Source: Fodinibius sp052060035 (GTDB lineage: Bacteria; Bacteroidota; Rhodothermia; Balneolales; Balneolaceae). Taken from it: DNA of 64,000 bases. The position numbers and the translations under genes are program-made. Below, in pieces: positions 9,014 through 17,163 of this stretch (its first letter is position 1; every line of letters starts with the position of its first letter). The stretch spans positions 248,001-312,000 of the forward strand of contig NZ_JBPOEA010000003.1 of assembly GCF_052060035.1 (NCBI RefSeq). Direction: 5' to 3'. The notes under the pieces are model-generated. The model saw nothing but the letters and a program-made list of their open reading frames with translations. It was not told where the DNA came from and searched no databases.

Positions 9014-9562
9014 CTACGGGGCCCCAATAGCAATGCCCTCTGTCATCGGCTGCATTGCCATAGCAAAAAACTCATCAGATTCTGCCGTATAATTTTTAAT
9101 AAGAAACAGATGTTTGGATATGAGCGATACAGCAGAAGCTGATCCTATTGCTCCCTTTTGATCCAAAACAACAGAACCCAACCCTTTGGTAATTGATGGA
9201 ATAGGAATACCAGCCATGGCATTACCGGTTTGAAATTGACTCCATTCAATAAGCAACAGCTGGTAGAAGTGCATTGAAACCGTTGATCCTGCAAAAGAAA
9301 AATCAAGGGTCTCGTCGTTACTTTCCAAAATCTGGGACGCCCCTTTTATAAACTCATCCAACTGAGTAGTTGACTTCCGAAGATCATCTAACTCCTTTTG
9401 TAAAGTAACACTGTCAGAAGCCTTCACCTTGGTCGTTAACCAGCTTGCAAAAGCCTCCGATGACTGATTTACCTGGGTTTGCTGTATCATATACAGCCCA
9501 AAACCTGTACAGATTACAGCAATTACCGTAATGCGAATTATATGTGTACGAAGTCGATTCAT
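9014..9562 (-). CDS. Hypothetical single-pass membrane protein
   Basis: A 182-residue protein with one hydrophobic segment at about residues 8-27 and the rest apparently extracytoplasmic. The segment could also be an uncleaved signal. The following region (about 45-85) is charged and rich in Leu and Asp/Glu, possibly helical. No family was recognised, and no catalytic motif or conserved cysteine is visible. It lies 100 bases upstream of secD and 79 bases downstream of another small membrane protein on the same strand. Codon use and length support a real gene, but the function is unknown. Confidence 0.65.
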   Translation of the reverse strand: MNRLRTHIIRITVIAVICTGFGLYMIQQTQVNQSSEAFASWLTTKVKASDSVTLQKELDDLRKSTTQLDEFIKGASQILESNDETLDFSFAGSTVSMHFYQLLLIEWSQFQTGNAMAGIPIPSITKGLGSVVLDQKGAIGSASAVSLISKHLFLIKNYTAESDEFFAMAMQPMTEGIAIGAP

Positions 9563-9641
9563 CAGTGGCAGAAAATAGGGAGAATGTAAGTATGGGACAA
9601 ACCTTTTTCTACCGGCCCAATGCTTGCCTTATTAATAAACG

Positions 9642-9845
9642 CTATTCTTGCACTCCCGGCTGATGCTTTGATATAAACATCTCATCCATCCAGCCATAAA
9701 ATATTGCCAACATAATGGACGCAAACGATCCAAATAAAAGATTAGAGGACAATGGCATATCCGGATAAAGTACGACATCAAATAATACAGTAATTGCGAC
9801 CGCCAAGATCAGAAATACAGTCATGCATTTTGCAAATAAACTCAT
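9642..9845 (-). CDS. Small two-helix membrane protein, unknown function
   Basis: A 67-residue protein with two predicted membrane helices at about residues 6-24 and 32-50 and a short charged C-terminal tail. No known family was recognised. It starts 94 bases after the uvrA stop, on the same strand. A weak hairpin with a T-run lies between the two, so it may be transcribed mainly by read-through or from its own promoter. It is real enough in frame and composition to keep, but small hydrophobic frames carry some risk of being spurious. Confidence 0.5.
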   Translation of the reverse strand: MSLFAKCMTVFLILAVAITVLFDVVLYPDMPLSSNLLFGSFASIMLAIFYGWMDEMFISKHQPGVQE

Positions 9846-9917
9846 AATAAAGGGTGTTTGTTAATTGATCCGGATAAATATTGATAAAAGTCTGTAAACC
9901 TACCAAATTTTGTGGAT

Positions 9918-9936
9918 AAAAAATCTCCGTCGAGAT
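9918..9936 (-). terminator. Short terminator-like hairpin after uvrA
   Basis: Immediately after the uvrA stop, the minus strand reads ATCTC-GACG-GAGAT followed by six T residues. The stem is only five base pairs, so termination would be partial. Confidence 0.5.
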
Positions 9937-9939
9937 CTT

Positions 9940-12798
9940 TTAAGAAGCAGTAACCGCCTGTCGCCCCTCACGTTCAAACTCTTCCTTCAAAAATTGACCG
10001 GTATCACTTTCTTCCATTTGGGCAACTTCTTCGGGCGTACCCTTGGCAATAATTTCTCCACCGCCAACACCACCTTCAGGTCCCAGATCAATAATCCAGT
10101 CAGCCGCTTTAATAAGGTCAAGATTATGCTCAATTACTATCACCGTATTTCCTTTATCAACCAGCTGCTGAACCACATCTACGAGCATACGAACGTCCTG
10201 GAAATGTAACCCGGTTGTAGGCTCATCCAAGATATATAGCGTATCACCGGTACCCACTTTGGCAAGTTCACGGGCAAGCTTAATACGCTGAGCCTCACCA
10301 CCACTGAGCGTTGTACTGGGTTGTCCCAATCGCAGATACCCAAGCCCCACATCCACAAGTGTGCCCAGAATGCGATTAATAGCGGGCACCGAATCAAAAA
10401 ACTCATGTGCCTCGTTGACCGACATGTTCAGCACATCAGAAATATTTTTGCCTTTATAATAGATTTCAAGCGTCTCCCGGTTGTAGCGCTTTCCATTGCA
10501 TGTTTCGCAATCTACATAGACATCCGGCAGAAAATTCATCTCAATTTTACGAACGCCATCACCATTACAAGCCTCACAGCGGCCTCCTTTTACATTGAAT
10601 GAAAATCGTCCTTGGTCGTAGCCCCTAATTTTTGACTCGGGAAGTTCGGCAAAAAGCTTACGAATGTGATCAAATACCTTAGTATATGTGCCTGGATTTG
10701 ATCGCGGCGTGCGCCCAATCGGACTCTGATCCACCGAAATAATTTTATCCAGATTATCGATGCCATGTACTTCGTCAAATGGCAAGGGTACCGATTTCGA
10801 GTTATAAAACTCGGAAGAAAGAATGGGTTCCAGCGTCTGATTAATCAGTGAACTCTTCCCGCTTCCACTGACACCTGTTACACAGATAAATTTACCCAGG
10901 GGAATATCAATATCCAGTTCTTTAAGATTATGGCCTCGTGCACCTTCCAGCCGGACCGACTTACCGTTACCCTCGCGCCGTTCATCGGGATAAGGAACAA
11001 CTTCCTCGTCCTTCAAAAACTTGGCCGTCATTGAATCGGGGTCGAGATCTTCGGGCCGCCCTTCCGTCACAATTTCCCCACCGTATTCACCGGCTCCGGG
11101 CCCCATATCAATTACATAATCGGCCGATTCAATGGTTTCCCGATCATGCTCAACTACAATTACACTGTTGCCAAGATCGCGAAGTGTTTCAAGCGAATTG
11201 ATAAGCTTTATATTATCCCGCTGATGCAGACCAATGCTGGGCTCATCCAAAATGTAAAGGACCCCTACCAGCTGAGTACCAATCTGCGTAGCCAGTCGGA
11301 TGCGCTGTGCTTCTCCGCCGCTGAGTGTCTGCGCTTCGCGATCAAGCGTCAAGTAATTTAATCCAACATTGAGCAGAAAATCCACGCGGTCGCGCACTTC
11401 TTTTAATACCTGGCTGCCTATTTTCTGTTGACGCTCAGTCAGGTTCAGAGTATTGATCGTACTACGCAGCGTATCAATATCCATTTGTACTAACTCGTCG
11501 ATCGTGTAGCCATCAATGCGGTACGAAAGTGCCTCTTTATTAAGCCGACCGCCACCACATTCAGGGCAGTCAATTTTGCTCATAAACGCCTTGGCCTTAT
11601 CGCGCTGTTTGTTGGAATTGCTCTCCTCGTACTTTTCAAGGATCATATTCCGCAGTCCCTTGAAGGAGTGCTTGTAGGTAACGTTGTCATCGCGAAAATC
11701 ATAGCTGACATCGTATTTTGTATCACCGCCGCCCTCAAAAAGTAGCTCCAGCTGCTCATCAGTAAACGCTTTGATCGGGGTTTCAAAATCGAGCCCAACC
11801 GAATCGAGCACTGCTTGGATCTGCTTAAAGGCAAAAATGTCGCGCGGCTCTCCCAAATACCGAATAGCTCCTTGTTCAATCGTTTGCTCCTTATTGGGGA
11901 TCACCAAATCACGATTGACATCGTAGGTATAGCCAAGTCCGTCGCAATGCTGGCAGGCGCCATAGGGAGAGTTAAATGAAAACATATTAGGCGCGGGATC
12001 TTCATACGCCAACCCACTTTCCGGATCAAAAAGATTCTGTGAATACAGGTGATCCGTAAATTTAACCTCTCCATCATCCTCTTCGGGTACGGCTAAAACC
12101 ACATTCCCTTCAGCCATCTCAAGTGCCAGCCGAACACTTTCGGCAATACGTTTTTCGCTCTTTTCATTGATTACAAAGCGATCGACCACAACTTCAATAT
12201 CATGTTTTTTATAGCGGTCCACCTTCATATCCTCTTCAAGATCCATGAACTCTCCATCCACGCGAACCTGTACAAAACCCTGTTTCATGGTCTGCTCAAA
12301 CAGCTCGCGGTAATGCCCTTTTCGTCCACGCACCACCGGTGCCAGGCAATACGCCTTGGTACCCTCGGGCATATCCAAAATAGTAGCCACTACCTGGTCA
12401 GCCGTCTGTTTTTCCATCTTGTTCCCCGACTTCCAGGAATACGGCACTCCAACACGAGCATAAAGCAGGCGCAGGAAATCATAAATTTCGGTAACCGTAC
12501 CCACCGTAGAGCGAGGATTCCGATTGGTCGTTTTCTGGTCGATAGAAATAACCGGCGAAAGACCATCAATAAAATCAACTTCAGGCCGCTCCATCATCCC
12601 TAAAAACTGCCGGGCATAAGCAGAAAGCGATTCCAGAAACCGACGCTGACCTTCAGCATAAATAGTATCAAAAGCCAATGATGATTTCCCCGACCCGGAT
12701 ATTCCGGTTAAAACCACAAGTTCTTCGCGGGGGATGTTAACGTCTAAGTTTTGCAAATTGTGTTCGCGGGCACCGCGAATAACGATATTTTCTCGCAA
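9940..12798 (-). CDS. uvrA: Excinuclease ABC subunit A (UvrA)
   Basis: DNA damage-recognition ATPase of nucleotide excision repair, acting with UvrB and UvrC. The 952-residue length is standard. There are two ABC ATPase modules: Walker A GISGSGKSS near residue 33 and GVSGSGKSS in the C-terminal half, with signature sequences LSGGEAQRIRLA and LSGGEAQRIKLA. Zinc-finger cysteine pairs are visible (CQHCDG and CPECGG; CEACNGDG and CETCNGK). The insertion-domain segment GLSPVISIDQKTTNRNPRSTVGT is intact. It is transcribed divergently from the membrane protein at 12940 across a 141-base AT-rich gap. No LexA box was recognised in that gap. Confidence 0.98.
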   Translation of the reverse strand: MRENIVIRGAREHNLQNLDVNIPREELVVLTGISGSGKSSLAFDTIYAEGQRRFLESLSAYARQFLGMMERPEVDFIDGLSPVISIDQKTTNRNPRSTVGTVTEIYDFLRLLYARVGVPYSWKSGNKMEKQTADQVVATILDMPEGTKAYCLAPVVRGRKGHYRELFEQTMKQGFVQVRVDGEFMDLEEDMKVDRYKKHDIEVVVDRFVINEKSEKRIAESVRLALEMAEGNVVLAVPEEDDGEVKFTDHLYSQNLFDPESGLAYEDPAPNMFSFNSPYGACQHCDGLGYTYDVNRDLVIPNKEQTIEQGAIRYLGEPRDIFAFKQIQAVLDSVGLDFETPIKAFTDEQLELLFEGGGDTKYDVSYDFRDDNVTYKHSFKGLRNMILEKYEESNSNKQRDKAKAFMSKIDCPECGGGRLNKEALSYRIDGYTIDELVQMDIDTLRSTINTLNLTERQQKIGSQVLKEVRDRVDFLLNVGLNYLTLDREAQTLSGGEAQRIRLATQIGTQLVGVLYILDEPSIGLHQRDNIKLINSLETLRDLGNSVIVVEHDRETIESADYVIDMGPGAGEYGGEIVTEGRPEDLDPDSMTAKFLKDEEVVPYPDERREGNGKSVRLEGARGHNLKELDIDIPLGKFICVTGVSGSGKSSLINQTLEPILSSEFYNSKSVPLPFDEVHGIDNLDKIISVDQSPIGRTPRSNPGTYTKVFDHIRKLFAELPESKIRGYDQGRFSFNVKGGRCEACNGDGVRKIEMNFLPDVYVDCETCNGKRYNRETLEIYYKGKNISDVLNMSVNEAHEFFDSVPAINRILGTLVDVGLGYLRLGQPSTTLSGGEAQRIKLARELAKVGTGDTLYILDEPTTGLHFQDVRMLVDVVQQLVDKGNTVIVIEHNLDLIKAADWIIDLGPEGGVGGGEIIAKGTPEEVAQMEESDTGQFLKEEFEREGRQAVTAS

Positions 12799-12939
12799 GG
12801 GTAATACAGATTTTGGGATTCAATAAAACTTTAAAAGATAAGGATAAATCGTATCTTTTGAAGTTTATAATTAATAACAGATTTCCATCATCGAAATCAG
12901 GTAAGATAACGGATAATATCAGCGTTTCATTCAATAGTT

Positions 12940-13593
12940 ATGCAACAGCTTTCTATCGATTTAGCATCTCTTTTCAAATTTAGTTTTCGGCAGTATAAAT
13001 CATACGCCTCATTTATTATTGGTGCTGTTCTTACTTTTATCGTTTTAGCGGTTGTTCCGCAAATCTATTTTATGATGCGCGCCCCCGAGAATCCAACCAT
13101 AAAAACACAATTTATTTCTTTCTTTTTAACTGCCGTGCAAATATTCTTGAGTCTCGGCTTTACCAAATTAATGTTGCTACTCGTGCAAGATGCTCATGTA
13201 AGAGTTGCTGATATGTTCAATAACTTCAGCATCTTTTTCAGCTATTTTGTCGCCAGTCTTATATATGGTTTGGCTGTCTCGGTCGGACTACTCCTGCTGA
13301 TAGCTCCCGGCATCTGGATTGCCATCCGATTTCAATTCTTCCCCTACTTCATAATCGAAAACGGAGATACTTCATTTACGGCCCTGCAAAAGAGTTATAA
13401 TTTGTCACAAGACCTCCTCTTGGAACTCTTTGTATTCGGAGTTGCAGTGGTATTTCTAAATATCATCGGTGCCCTGCTGTTTGGAATAGGTGTGATTTTC
13501 ACTTACCCCCTGACAACCATGGCTACCGCAGTCATCTACAGAAGCCTTATCGAAGGAGCAGATACCATCCCTGCAAACTCCTATCGCACCTGA
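12940..13593 (+). CDS. Multi-pass integral membrane protein, unknown function
   Basis: A 217-residue hydrophobic protein with about five membrane segments (roughly residues 20-42, 60-82, 100-128 and 160-200, the last probably two). The composition and the AP-G-I-W-I-A-I-R-F-Q-F-F motif near residue 127 resemble the membrane domain found fused to some glycerophosphodiesterases and in DUF975-like proteins. The GDPD at 58489 in this window has a comparable membrane half. No enzymatic domain is present here. It is divergent from uvrA and 87 bases upstream of a WG-repeat lipoprotein. Confidence 0.65.
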   Translation: MQQLSIDLASLFKFSFRQYKSYASFIIGAVLTFIVLAVVPQIYFMMRAPENPTIKTQFISFFLTAVQIFLSLGFTKLMLLLVQDAHVRVADMFNNFSIFFSYFVASLIYGLAVSVGLLLLIAPGIWIAIRFQFFPYFIIENGDTSFTALQKSYNLSQDLLLELFVFGVAVVFLNIIGALLFGIGVIFTYPLTTMATAVIYRSLIEGADTIPANSYRT

Positions 13594-13680
13594 TGACCTG
13601 AGTTTAGATAAAGGAACATAAACCCAGTATCAGGGTAAAAAGCACAACAGTAAACCTCAAAAGATCAGCATCATATTGCT

Positions 13681-14730
13681 ATGTCAGCGCGAGTTTGGAA
13701 GGGTATTATCGTAGTAGTCATTACCATACTTTTGACCTCTTGTAAATCCTCAGAACCTACAGAATCCACCGGTGATTTTTTATATCCCTATTTAAAAGAC
13801 GAAGAAGTAGGCTTTTTAGATAGTACTCTTGAGCAACAAATAGAACCTCAATTCAAGTTTGTTAACAATAGGGTTTGGCCATACACCTTTTCTGAAGGCT
13901 TGGCAGCCATCAATTTTTTGGGGACCATTGGCTACATCAACCGAGATGGCAATATTGTTATCGAACCCCAGTTTGATTATGCCCAAAACTTCAAAAATGG
14001 TTTAGCCCTGGTCCGTAGTTACGGACAATATGGGTTTATCGACCGGAATGGTGACTATATCATAGAACCCCAATTTCAAAATGCACAATCCTTTAGCGAT
14101 GGCCTGGCTCCCGTGCAACAACACAAACGAAGAAACTGGGGCTTTATTAATCAAAAAGGGGATTTTGAAATCCAGCCTCAATTCGAAATGGCAAACAGCT
14201 TTAGTGAAGGCCTTGCCCTTATTCAAACATCAGAACACCACGAATGGGGATATATCAATCCCTCCGGTGAATTGGTGATACCGGCCAAATACCCAAAAGC
14301 AAAATCGTTTTCCGAGGGGCTGGCTCCGGTACAACTGGGCTTTAAACAATGGGGATATATTAATAAAAGTGGGGCCGTTATTATCGATTCGAAATTTCTG
14401 GAAGCAGAACCATTTTCGGAGGGTAAAGCTGTCATTGCAATGCCGGTTGATAACGAAAATTTGGAACAGAAAAAATACGGCTATATCAATAGACAAGGTA
14501 AAATCATCATAGAACCTGTTTATGAGAAGGCGTTCTCTTTTCATGAAGGCAGAGCAATAATAAAGCAGAATGGGAAATATGGGTTCATTAATGAGCGCGG
14601 ACAGATTATTGCGGAACCCATCTACGATAAAGCATGGCATTTCAAGGGCAATTATGCTATGGTCAAGCTGGGAGAAAAATATGGCTACATTAATAAAGAT
14701 GGGGTATTTGCACTGGAACCAATCAGCTAA
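13681..14730 (+). CDS. WG-repeat lipoprotein
   Basis: A 349-residue exported protein made almost entirely of WG repeats (KWG family). The signal peptide ends in LLTSC with the lipidated cysteine at residue 21. Eight full repeats and a partial ninth follow, each about 32-40 residues and patterned as (W/Y)G(F/Y)I(N/D)..G...I.P.(F/Y)..A..F.(E/D)GLA.V. WG repeats are thought to form a beta-propeller-like or solenoid surface, and their ligands are mostly unknown. The repeats are diverged, not recent duplications. The neighbours give no clear functional hint. Confidence 0.85.
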   Translation: MSARVWKGIIVVVITILLTSCKSSEPTESTGDFLYPYLKDEEVGFLDSTLEQQIEPQFKFVNNRVWPYTFSEGLAAINFLGTIGYINRDGNIVIEPQFDYAQNFKNGLALVRSYGQYGFIDRNGDYIIEPQFQNAQSFSDGLAPVQQHKRRNWGFINQKGDFEIQPQFEMANSFSEGLALIQTSEHHEWGYINPSGELVIPAKYPKAKSFSEGLAPVQLGFKQWGYINKSGAVIIDSKFLEAEPFSEGKAVIAMPVDNENLEQKKYGYINRQGKIIIEPVYEKAFSFHEGRAIIKQNGKYGFINERGQIIAEPIYDKAWHFKGNYAMVKLGEKYGYINKDGVFALEPIS

Positions 14731-14852
14731 CAGTTTGGTTTTTGACACACACAATATTTTAACACCCTATAACTTCTGATAATTGCTCCTATCCGTAATT
14801 TTCGGTAACCTTAGGGGTTTTATTAGAAGGACAAATAATCGGTCAAGCATTA

Positions 14853-16238
14853 ATGTACTCCAAAAAATCAGTGGCTTCTGAAGTAGCAAATCCCAAAGAC
14901 TGGTCTCCCCAATCCTGGAAACAATTTCCGGTAAAACAACTTCCGAAATATCCGGACCAAGCAGCACTGGAGCAGGCCTATAATGAGTTAAGCAACAACC
15001 CTCCTCTTATAACTTCGTGGGAAGTTGAAGCTCTTAAGAAAAAGCTGGCTGATGTCGGTGCCGGCAAGAGCTTCTTGCTACAGGGGGGCGATTGTGCCGA
15101 AAGCTTTGCGGATTGCAAATCCCCAAAAATAGTAAACCTGCTGAAGGTTTTGCTGCAAATGAGTTTCATTCTCATCCACGAAATGGAAACCTCTGTTATA
15201 CGCGTGGGACGAATTGCCGGGCAGTATGCCAAACCAAGATCTCGCGACTATGAAATTGTTGATGGTGAGAAAATCCACAATTATCGCGGCGATCTTATTA
15301 ACAGTATTACTCCTACGAAAGAAGCACGAAAGCCTGATCCCAACCGATTGATTGAGGGATACAATAAAGCGGCGCTTACGCTCAACTTTTTACGAGCCCT
15401 GTCGGATGAAGGTTTTGCCGATCTGCATCACCCGGAGTACTGGGAACTCGATTTCATGAAAGAAAACGAGTATTACAAAGATTATGAGGCTATGGTCAAT
15501 TCTATCCAAAAGGCCGTTAATTTTATGGAGACCATAACGCCCAATGAATTTAGCACGACCCAAAAAATTAATATTTATACCTCTCACGAGGGCTTGAATT
15601 TATATTATGACTCTGCGCAAACACAGCAGGTTCCCCGTCGTGAGGGTTGGTATAATCTAAGCGCTCACATGGTTTGGCTCGGAAACAGAACCCGCGATCT
15701 GGGTGGAGCCCATGTAGAGTATCTGCGGGGTATTCGCAATCCGATTGGCATAAAAATTGGTCCGAATTATGATCTGGATCATACCTTAAAGTTGATTGAG
15801 CGGCTAAACCCCATCCACGAACAAGGAAAAATTGTACTCATTACCCGGTTTGGAAAAGATGAGGTTGAAAATGGGCTTCCTGACCTTATCAAAAACATTA
15901 AACATGAGGGTATGCCGGTAGTATGGAGCTGCGATCCTATGCACGGCAATACTTTCAAGACGGATGAAAACGTCAAAACTCGTAATTTTGATGCAATCAT
16001 TTCTGAAATCCGAAAGACCTTTGCCATACACCGAGACCTGGGCAGCTATCTGGGCGGAGTGCACCTGGAACTTACCGGCGATAATGTTACCGAATGTGTC
16101 GGTGGGGCCAACGGATTACACGAGGGACAACTTCACAAAAATTACGAAACCTATTGTGATCCACGCCTAAACTATCAGCAAAGTTTAGAGATGGCTTTCC
16201 TTATCGCCAAAGAGTGGAATCAAAGCTACGGAAGTTAG
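14853..16238 (+). CDS. Class II 3-deoxy-7-phosphoheptulonate synthase (DAHP synthase)
   Basis: First enzyme of the shikimate pathway, condensing phosphoenolpyruvate with erythrose 4-phosphate. The 461-residue length and the sequence match the plant/mycobacterial class II type rather than AroG/F/H of E. coli. Landmarks are LLQGGDCAESFADC near residue 75, whose first Cys is the metal ligand; RVGRIAGQYAKPRS; the YTSHEGLNLYYDS block; GIKIGPN; and DPMHGNT with the HLELTGDNVTEC segment near the C-terminus. It stands alone with no other aro gene nearby. The next gene, hsp20, is 335 bases away and has its own sigma-54 promoter. Confidence 0.95.
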   Translation: MYSKKSVASEVANPKDWSPQSWKQFPVKQLPKYPDQAALEQAYNELSNNPPLITSWEVEALKKKLADVGAGKSFLLQGGDCAESFADCKSPKIVNLLKVLLQMSFILIHEMETSVIRVGRIAGQYAKPRSRDYEIVDGEKIHNYRGDLINSITPTKEARKPDPNRLIEGYNKAALTLNFLRALSDEGFADLHHPEYWELDFMKENEYYKDYEAMVNSIQKAVNFMETITPNEFSTTQKINIYTSHEGLNLYYDSAQTQQVPRREGWYNLSAHMVWLGNRTRDLGGAHVEYLRGIRNPIGIKIGPNYDLDHTLKLIERLNPIHEQGKIVLITRFGKDEVENGLPDLIKNIKHEGMPVVWSCDPMHGNTFKTDENVKTRNFDAIISEIRKTFAIHRDLGSYLGGVHLELTGDNVTECVGGANGLHEGQLHKNYETYCDPRLNYQQSLEMAFLIAKEWNQSYGS

Positions 16239-16360
16239 CAGTAAGCAACTTTTTCCAAGCTGTTAATTTCAACTCTGAAAGGTAACATACAGATTAAATG
16301 ATCTATTCAGGGAACCCTGATTATATTTAACCAAGTCCTGTACCCTACACCGGCTTCTAC

Positions 16361-16469
16361 TGTCACAAATACAGCGTAGCTGACGCTTTGGCGATGGGCC
16401 AGTGACATTTTTTGCATCCGGCTGTCACAACTCTGCAAAAAACGCATATCGATATTGGCTGAATGTCAG
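16361..16469. promoter_or_regulatory. Phased TGTCAC boxes, candidate sigma-54 activator (UAS) sites for hsp20
   Basis: TGTCAC at 16361-16366, its inverse GTGACA at 16402-16407, TGTCAC at 16423-16428 and TGTCAG at 16464-16469. Start-to-start spacings are 41, 21 and 41 bases, close to whole helical turns, so all boxes should face the same side of the DNA. Their position 30-130 bases upstream of the -24 element suits an NtrC-type enhancer-binding protein. This function is inferred. Confidence 0.55.
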
Positions 16470-16491
16470 TACATCGTCCATGAACACCCAT

Positions 16492-16507
16492 TGGCACAGG
16501 TGTTGCA
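16492..16507 (+). promoter_or_regulatory. Sigma-54 (-24/-12) promoter of hsp20
   Basis: TGGCAC-AGGTG-TTGCA matches the sigma-54 consensus exactly: GG at 16493-16494 and GC at 16505-16506, ten bases apart. Transcription should start near 16518, about 56 bases before the hsp20 ATG. Confidence 0.85.
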
Positions 16508-16573
16508 TCTATAAAAGTGAGTTTAATTCAACTAATATTTTCAAAAATAAAATTCACTTACGAGGTGTCTATT

Positions 16574-17002
16574 ATGACTTTGATGAGATATAACCGACCA
16601 AGTCGAGATGTAGCAAACAAACAATTTTCTGATATCATGGACGAATTTTTCAACGATGCGCTTAGCAGCCGTCGTGATAATTTTGTCCCAAGTATCGATA
16701 TTTCAGAAACAGACGATCAGTTTCTGATTTCTGCTGAACTTCCCGGTATGGAGAAAGAAGATATTACCATTAGCCTGGAAAATGGGCGTCTGGCCATAAG
16801 CGGTGAACGCAGCTTTGAAAATGAAGAAAAAGGCAAAAAATATCATCGCGTAGAAACCAAATATGGTTCCTTCGAACGCTCTTTCCAATTGCCAGACAAT
16901 GTTGATGAGCAAAGTATTGCAGCAACCTACGAAAATGGTTTGCTGAATATCAGCATCGACAAGAACGAAGACAAAGTGAAGAAACAAATTGAAATTAGCT
17001 AA
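16574..17002 (+). CDS. Small heat shock protein (Hsp20/alpha-crystallin family)
   Basis: An ATP-independent holdase chaperone of 142 residues that binds unfolding proteins in the cytoplasm. The alpha-crystallin domain spans about residues 38-130, with SIDISETDDQFLISAELPGM at its start and the ENGLLNISI signature (A.Y.NGLL.I) near its end; the C-terminal tail has KKQIEIS. The frame is open further upstream, but I place the start at 16574. GAGGTGT six bases before it is a good ribosome-binding site, and the sigma-54 promoter would start the transcript near 16518. htrA and dnaJ follow on the same strand, forming a proteostasis group. Confidence 0.93.
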   Translation: MTLMRYNRPSRDVANKQFSDIMDEFFNDALSSRRDNFVPSIDISETDDQFLISAELPGMEKEDITISLENGRLAISGERSFENEEKGKKYHRVETKYGSFERSFQLPDNVDEQSIAATYENGLLNISIDKNEDKVKKQIEIS

Positions 17003-17029
17003 TCCCGGCTAATATTTGATTCCCAATCC

Positions 17030-17070
17030 GCGGGGGCTGCTATGAACTGCAGCTCCCGCCTCTTTTTTTC
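17030..17070 (+). terminator. Terminator after hsp20
   Basis: An 11-bp stem GCGGGGGCTGC/GCAGCTCCCGC (17030-17040 with 17049-17059, one G-U pair) is followed by CTCTTTTTTTCC. It isolates hsp20 from htrA. Confidence 0.85.
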
Positions 17071-17163
17071 CGTCGGTCTGTACAATAATTTACCACTCTC
17101 GGATGTTTATTGAACTGTCAGATATTCAAAATATTATTAATCTTGATTTAAAGAACATTCATT

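Larger units (their letters stand above)
16239..16573. other. 335-base gene-free stretch: hsp20 control region
   Basis: No protein gene is supported here. It holds, in order, an interrupted palindrome TCAGGG-AA-CCCTGA at 16307-16320, four TGTCAC/TGTCAG boxes between 16361 and 16469, a sigma-54 promoter at 16492-16507 and a roughly 55-base leader with a Shine-Dalgarno before hsp20. Confidence 0.8.

Noticed and set aside
14230..14754. Long antisense frame across the WG-repeat gene
   Set aside because: It arises from the repeated composition of the sense gene. The translated antisense has no domain pattern and no start context.
16517..16573. Upstream extension of the hsp20 frame
   Set aside because: The frame is open, but the extra residues do not resemble Hsp20, the sigma-54 transcript should begin at about 16518, and a good ribosome-binding site precedes 16574.
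17116..17121. TGTCAG upstream of htrA as part of the same regulon
   Set aside because: No sigma-54 core element was found between it and the start codon, and a six-base word alone is weak evidence.
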